Source: Kalmusia sp. IMI 367209 (Eukaryota; Ascomycota; Dothideomycetes; Pleosporales; Didymosphaeriaceae). From it: a DNA stretch of 64,000 nt. The notes below the pieces were generated by a model. It saw nothing but the letters and a program-made list of their open reading frames with translations, did not search any database and had not been told where the DNA came from. Numbering within the stretch: the stretch's first letter is position 1; every line of letters begins with the position of its first letter. Both the position numbers and the translations under genes were made by a program. Shown here piece after piece: positions 59,365-64,000 of the stretch. Location of the stretch: positions 558,001 through 622,000 of the forward strand of contig JAPEUQ010000008.1 of NCBI GenBank assembly GCA_027946365.1, given 5' to 3'.

Positions 59365-60528
59365 TTACACAGAGGTGACGGTCGCAGAAACAGTTGAAGT
59401 TTTCGACAGGGTATGCTCTGGAATGCCGATGTCGATGTTGAGAGGCTGCTTTTTGTTGCACTTGCGGAGCGCCCTGACCTTCTGAATGCGCACCTCAGCC
59501 TTGCTCTTGCCTGAATTCTCCCATTCAGCATCAGCGCAAACTTTCTCCCCTGGTACGTAGGGATGCGTGAGCACGACTGGAGTATGTGGTGAGCGCTTCT
59601 CAACAGTGGCTGTTGGACGAGGTTGGTCGGAGAACTGGTCCGTAGTCGTATGGAAGAAAGCGACAAGGTCGGTGGATGTGGTGAGGTATGTACTAGTTTG
59701 GGGTACTTCCTCAGGCTTCGGGCCGCAGTCGATGGCGTATTTGTTGTTCTTCCCACCAGAGCGACAGTCAAACTTGCCGAAATCGTACTCCTTCTTGGTG
59801 TAGCACATGTAGCAGATGTCTGACCGCGTCCAAGGGTGCTTCATCCATACACCCCTGAGATTGTGCTTCTTTCTGCGTGGCTCAAGCGGTGCCTTGTGAG
59901 TGGGTTCAGCGCGAACATTGAGCTTAGAAGTCGTCACCGTGACCATTTCAACTTTGGTAGAAACGGTCGTTTGGGTAAAGACGTTGATATTCGGGTACTC
60001 ATGCATAGTCGCATTGACCATGGTCGTGTACACAGAAGGGTAAGCCTTGCCGTCCACGCCGATAGAGTAGGAAGTGACTGGTAGTTCGATTTCGTGTTGG
60101 TATGCAACACCATTCCAACCCGGATCTGGCTCGCATGTCCATTGAACAGCAGCGACCTGGTTTCCAGTAGCGGTGCAATTGTTGAATTTCTCCGGAAGCG
60201 AAATGTGGGCAAGACTCTTCGAGCCAAGACAGCCTATACCACGATAGAGGGTGGCATAGCATTGGATCTTTCCCGAATTCACGTCATCGATCCAATGGTT
60301 GTTCTTGTCTTTCGGGTGCTTGTGGAATTTGAAACTGTCCGCGTCGATCGAGGTGCATTCACTCCTGCCATGCTTATTCAACTTCAGATCGTAGAGTTTT
60401 CCCTCGAGTGGATGGCCATTGCAGTCTGAACTGGAGTATGTCGAGTATTGAACCTTGTCCCTCCGCTTAGCATCGACGCCACTAAGCGCCAGTAGTGCGA
60501 CAGCGAGAACAGTGCCGATAGGTGCCAT
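59365..60528 (-). CDS. Secreted Cys-containing protein of unknown function
   Basis: Single exon, 387 aa, with a clear signal peptide (MAPIGTVLAVALLALSGVDA) followed by a basic KRRDK. The first domain (~25-135) has five Cys and a lectin- or knottin-sized pattern (YSSSDCNGHP, IQCYATLYRGIGCLGS, FNNCTATG, VQWTCEPD). A second Cys group occurs near residue 245-275 (DICYMCYTKKEYD, KFDCRSGG). A Thr-rich stretch and a Thr/Ser-rich end (TSTVSATVTSV) could be O-glycosylated. No catalytic motif is evident. It could be a cell-wall or effector-type protein; no family was recognised. Confidence 0.75.
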   Translation of the reverse strand: MAPIGTVLAVALLALSGVDAKRRDKVQYSTYSSSDCNGHPLEGKLYDLKLNKHGRSECTSIDADSFKFHKHPKDKNNHWIDDVNSGKIQCYATLYRGIGCLGSKSLAHISLPEKFNNCTATGNQVAAVQWTCEPDPGWNGVAYQHEIELPVTSYSIGVDGKAYPSVYTTMVNATMHEYPNINVFTQTTVSTKVEMVTVTTSKLNVRAEPTHKAPLEPRRKKHNLRGVWMKHPWTRSDICYMCYTKKEYDFGKFDCRSGGKNNKYAIDCGPKPEEVPQTSTYLTTSTDLVAFFHTTTDQFSDQPRPTATVEKRSPHTPVVLTHPYVPGEKVCADAEWENSGKSKAEVRIQKVRALRKCNKKQPLNIDIGIPEHTLSKTSTVSATVTSV

Positions 60529-61609
60529 TCCGACTAATTCCTAAGATTGTTAGCAAGTAACCTACGAGATCTGATACGAGTAGCAGAGTGAAGTAGTCTT
60601 CGTGTCATCGACAACAAGCAGTGATGGTGGAGATCCGCTACATCTTACCTGGACAAGCTCTAATCAATGTGAAGCAGAACTAAGAGCACAATGTGAGCAC
60701 ATCAGTCTTCAGAACTATACTGTTGGAAACGAATCGGTTCAAAGAGCAGGCACTCTGTTGACTAAGATGCTAGAAGTCTGAGACAGGATGGAATTGTATA
60801 GTACACACCGATGTAAGTGCTAACTCGACAGATGCCTACAGCTTCATTAGTAAAAGCATCTTATTGCAAACTTAGTATCTGACTGTGGAAGCGCACTGCA
60901 CAAGGGGAGTGCTACAATAGCAGGCGAGCTGCAGATGCAATCCACCACAGCTCCAACTTAAGACACAAGCAACAACAAGTAGAGCAGAGCCTCACATACC
61001 TTTTGAAGCGTCCGAAGTCCAAAACGCGAAATACCGAAAGCGGGGGCTCTGAGTCAAGTGGGTGGGTGAAGAAGACAGAAGAGCAAGGGGCCAGAGGACA
61101 ACACTTGGCGAGTACGCCGTGGAGGCAAGAGGACTATGTCGACATGACGACATGCCCTGAGAACAGAAGGGTAGGTACGCTGCGTCGCTTCTTGAGCTTT
61201 CCGTAAAGACCATGAGGTGTGTGGCTGTCTCGACCGTGGGAGGGAAGTCACGACCTATATCCAGTTTGCGTGGTGCGAAAGACAAGCAGCGTTGCTGCTC
61301 AACTTCCGAATGACTGTGGGCTACTACTATCGGTGATCCTTGGGAGACGTTTGGGGGACTTGAGTCGATTCCCGTACCTCTTTCCATCAACCAATTTTAA
61401 TGTTAACAGAACGGTACCTTGTATTTCGACGCTTGAAGTGTATACCAACAAAATTTGACCGGATTGCTAAATGATACGTGACAAAAATGCGCACGCAAGA
61501 AGACCATCCGACCCTATATCAATACAGTACCCCTACAGCTCGCTCTCTTACTCCAGAACTCCACCCATGCTCATCTATCCAAACCCCTTGCAAACCTCTC
61601 CTTCTCACC
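60529..61609. other. Intergenic, no gene recognised
   Basis: About 1.1 kb between the secreted-protein promoter and the 3' end of the Arf GAP gene, both on the minus strand. No additional gene seen. Confidence 0.5.
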
Positions 61610-63062
61610 TCACCAATCACCCCAGCCCTCATCTTCCTTCTTCGCAGGCTTCTTCATGGCACTCGTCCCAATCCCACTCGGCTTCTTCCCCGCCGCACCC
61701 ACTGTCTGGGCCTTGCTCTCCCCGGCGCTCGCAAACTCATCCCAAAAGTCCTTCTTATCCTCCGCAGGCCCCTTCGGCGGTGCACCAAACGAGTCCCAGA
61801 AGTCTTTCTTCTCGGGCTCGGCGCCACCACGACGACCGGACAAAGGAGCGTCCGAACCCTCGACGAAGCGATTGAAGGTGGTGCCTGCGGCTGCGGCGCT
61901 GGACTGAATACCTTGGCCAACGAATCCGGCCGTGTTGCGTGCTTGGGAGGCAATATCGGCTTCGGCGAGCTATAGAAAAGGTCAATGATATGCATGAATT
62001 ACGTATAGATACCTTGTGCTCATGACATACCTTCTGCATGCCAGGCTTGACCCAGCCTTCGTATCCAGTCTTTCCCGCCTTACTCACGCTCGCACCAAGC
62101 CAGCCAAATCCCTTCGTGAGCGCCGCCACAGGGTCTTTTTGGAAGTCATCCAACGCTGGCGGTGCATCGAAGTTATCCTCTTTCTTCCAGTGATCCGGTT
62201 CGCTGCCAAACCCTGCGTATTTACCTCCCTGGCTCGGTGCCACATCGTCTCTCCTATTCGCATTCTCGGCACCCATTCGCGCAAAATACGCCTCATTTCT
62301 GGCTTTTTGCGGGTTGCCCATGGCGTTCGTGCCGAGCGCAGGCGATCCTGAGCGCTGGAAGCCTGAGTCGTTGCTCCTCGTCTTGCTGAGTGGTGTTCCA
62401 CTCCTGCTGCCTGGTCCGCTTGCCCTCCCGCTCAGAGGCGCACCTGTTCCCAGCGGTGTAGTCTCCTTCTTCGGCAGTCTCTTCGGAAGATTACTCTTGT
62501 CGAACTCCCTATTCTCCACCTTGCAGCTCAACCTCTCCTTCCACTCATCGCCCGCCTCAGAATCGTAGCGCTCCTGAATCGATGAGGTATCGAACATCTT
62601 GCCGTCCTTTGTATTCGAGGAATGCGTATTGAAGAACTCTTGGAAAGGCTTGTTGCCGCCGGCAGCCATACGTGCAAGCTCGGAGCCCTTGAACGCGTCC
62701 ATGGTTATACTGCGGATGAAGGAGATGTGGACGCCGAGTCCGCGGTGCACACCGGAGCAGGAGAGACACATGAAGATGCCGAGCTTGGGCGAGGCCTAGA
62801 ATGCGAGACTCAGTATGCGCGCCCAAAGGGAGTGGAGCGGTCGGTGTATACCCATTGTGGACTCGGCGCATTGCAGTCGACGCATCTATTGTTTTCGTTC
62901 GTCTTCTGTATTTCGAGCAGCTACACACGGTGAATTAGTATCGTGTCGTTTTACAGCTGCTACACACATTGAGCCCGCCCTTCAACAACCTCCCTAAGGG
63001 CAGAGGAAGCACATGCGCACCTTACTCCTCGTTTCGGGATCTACCTCCCACATTTTGCTCAT
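61610..63062 (-). CDS. GCS1: Arf GTPase-activating protein, Gcs1/ArfGAP1 type
   Basis: Four exons (63062-63021, 62920-62852, 62795-62031, 61969-61610) with GTGCGC, GTATAC and GTATGT donors give 411 aa. The start is MSKMWEVDPETRSK. The Arf GAP zinc finger is CVDC...CLSC, with the catalytic-type Arg just after it in GVHRGLGVHISFIRS. A Ser/Gly-rich linker follows, with GFGWLGASVSKAGK, an amphipathic lipid-packing-like helix, and C-terminal WDSF, WDEF and GWGDW patches. Gcs1 promotes GTP hydrolysis on Arf1 at the Golgi and in COPI transport; the C-terminal Trp-based patches bind coatomer in related proteins. Three junctions in the finger region are all phase-consistent. Confidence 0.92.
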
Positions 63063-64000
63063 CGTGGATAGCTGTGTCGAGTCTGCGCGACTCACAAACG
63101 ACTGCGACTATGTGTATAGGAAGGGGAGGTTGGAGGAAAGATCTGGCGCGAAGGTTCCAAAATAGCAGTTGATGTTCGAGGGGCAGCAACGTCAGCCCTC
63201 CCTAGGAGAAGTGGCCCATGCGTACCAACTCTGGGCCTGAACTTTAGAAGTCCGACCGTACTAGTGTATCCACAAGCAGTACAAATTCACACGAAGGCTT
63301 TAATGGTAGCAGCTGCTGTAAAGCGAGCTTCAGCATTAACGTGCGCACAACTGATCTCGATTTTGGGTGTGCAATAGGTATTCACGTTATGAGCGACAAC
63401 GACACGGGCCTTTTTTGTATTCGTAACGTCCGTCCCCGCGTGGCAGGATATGGTATTACGGGACAAGTTCATACTCCAGACCTCTGTGGTTTCTCTACTA
63501 TATATAAAGCTATAGTTGAGGCGTCACCGTTCTATTGCTCTTCTGGAATACTAGTCTCCAACAAGTACAAACAAGACCTTAGCCCCTGCTTCGCCTCTAT
63601 CTGCACCCTAAATCTACCACCTCCTTATACTACTCTCTAAGGTTCTCGACCCTATTACCGCGCTACTGCTCAACATTTATATATAGTCATCTCTAACTAA
63701 CTTTGTCTAGAACTTTATCAACCGCGTTACCATCTGCTCTATCTCATCTGCCCGTCCGCTTTGCCAAATGCACTATGCCGCGGTATACTCCAGTAGAAGC
63801 TTACTACTCAAGCGACTTTTCTCCTTTAAGCTCCTGTACTTGCGCCGACCTCGCACGTAGAAGAAGCGCAGAAGACGTCTCCCAGTTCTTACATTTCTCG
63901 GGCAGAGATTCCGCACGTAAATGCGTGATCAACCATTATCTCCACCATTCAGACTCTTCTGGCCCTCTGAGCCACGTCCGGATCGCTAGCTGTACGGGGC
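63063..64000. other. Window end, no gene recognised
   Basis: The Arf GAP promoter lies at the left. From 63,640 the sequence is CT-rich with short unsupported frames. It may be degraded repeat DNA, but no matching element is visible within the window. Confidence 0.4.

Overview
The window is nuclear DNA of a filamentous ascomycete (Pezizomycotina, most likely Dothideomycetes; order not resolved). Genes are interrupted by short introns (mostly 39-60 nt) with GTRNGT donors and CTAAC-like branch sites. The gene set is typical of moulds: an NB-ARC/TPR STAND receptor, a SesB-like hydrolase, an unspecific-peroxygenase-type haem peroxidase, a siderophore transporter and an FHIP-family protein. Gene models were built by hand: exons were joined so that splice sites, reading phase and known family sequence agree. 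No tRNA, rRNA or CRISPR array was found.

Bases 1-25,000 are an accessory, gene-poor region. It holds a BTB protein, a large multi-exon membrane protein, an NB-ARC/TPR receptor (minus strand) head-to-head with an alpha/beta-hydrolase gene (plus strand), a DUF7580-type protein head-to-head with a zinc-finger/TPR protein, a helical fungal N-terminal-domain protein, a small Cys/His-motif protein and an F-box protein. Long stretches between them have no recognisable gene. They contain two diverged copies of a dispersed repeat whose differences look like repeat-induced point mutation (RIP).

The main discovery candidate is the receptor/hydrolase pair at 5,460-9,807. The first ~33 residues of the receptor and the last 18 residues of the hydrolase carry the same short motif (NVLQG..IHGG.N...F). 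This is the layout of the fungal amyloid-signalling systems, in which an NLR nucleates a prion-like fold that templates onto a neighbouring cell-death effector. The receptor's TPR array is cut short by a 5-nt deletion. An identical deletion occurs in a second repeat unit ~370 bp further on.

Bases 25,000-63,100 are a dense, mostly housekeeping region: ETF-beta, a carboxylesterase with two frame breaks, Vms1/ANKZF1, a conserved unknown, twinfilin, an SLIP-GC-like large GTPase, a haem-thiolate peroxidase, a DUF4336 protein, exosome RRP45, splicing factor Cwc15, a Gly-rich small protein, a secreted jacalin-like/aerolysin-like protein, an FHIP (RAI16-like) adaptor, a siderophore transporter with an upstream SreA-type GATA site, mitochondrial GTPase Mtg1, a secreted Cys-rich protein and an Arf GAP. 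The last ~0.9 kb (63,063-64,000) again lacks recognisable genes.
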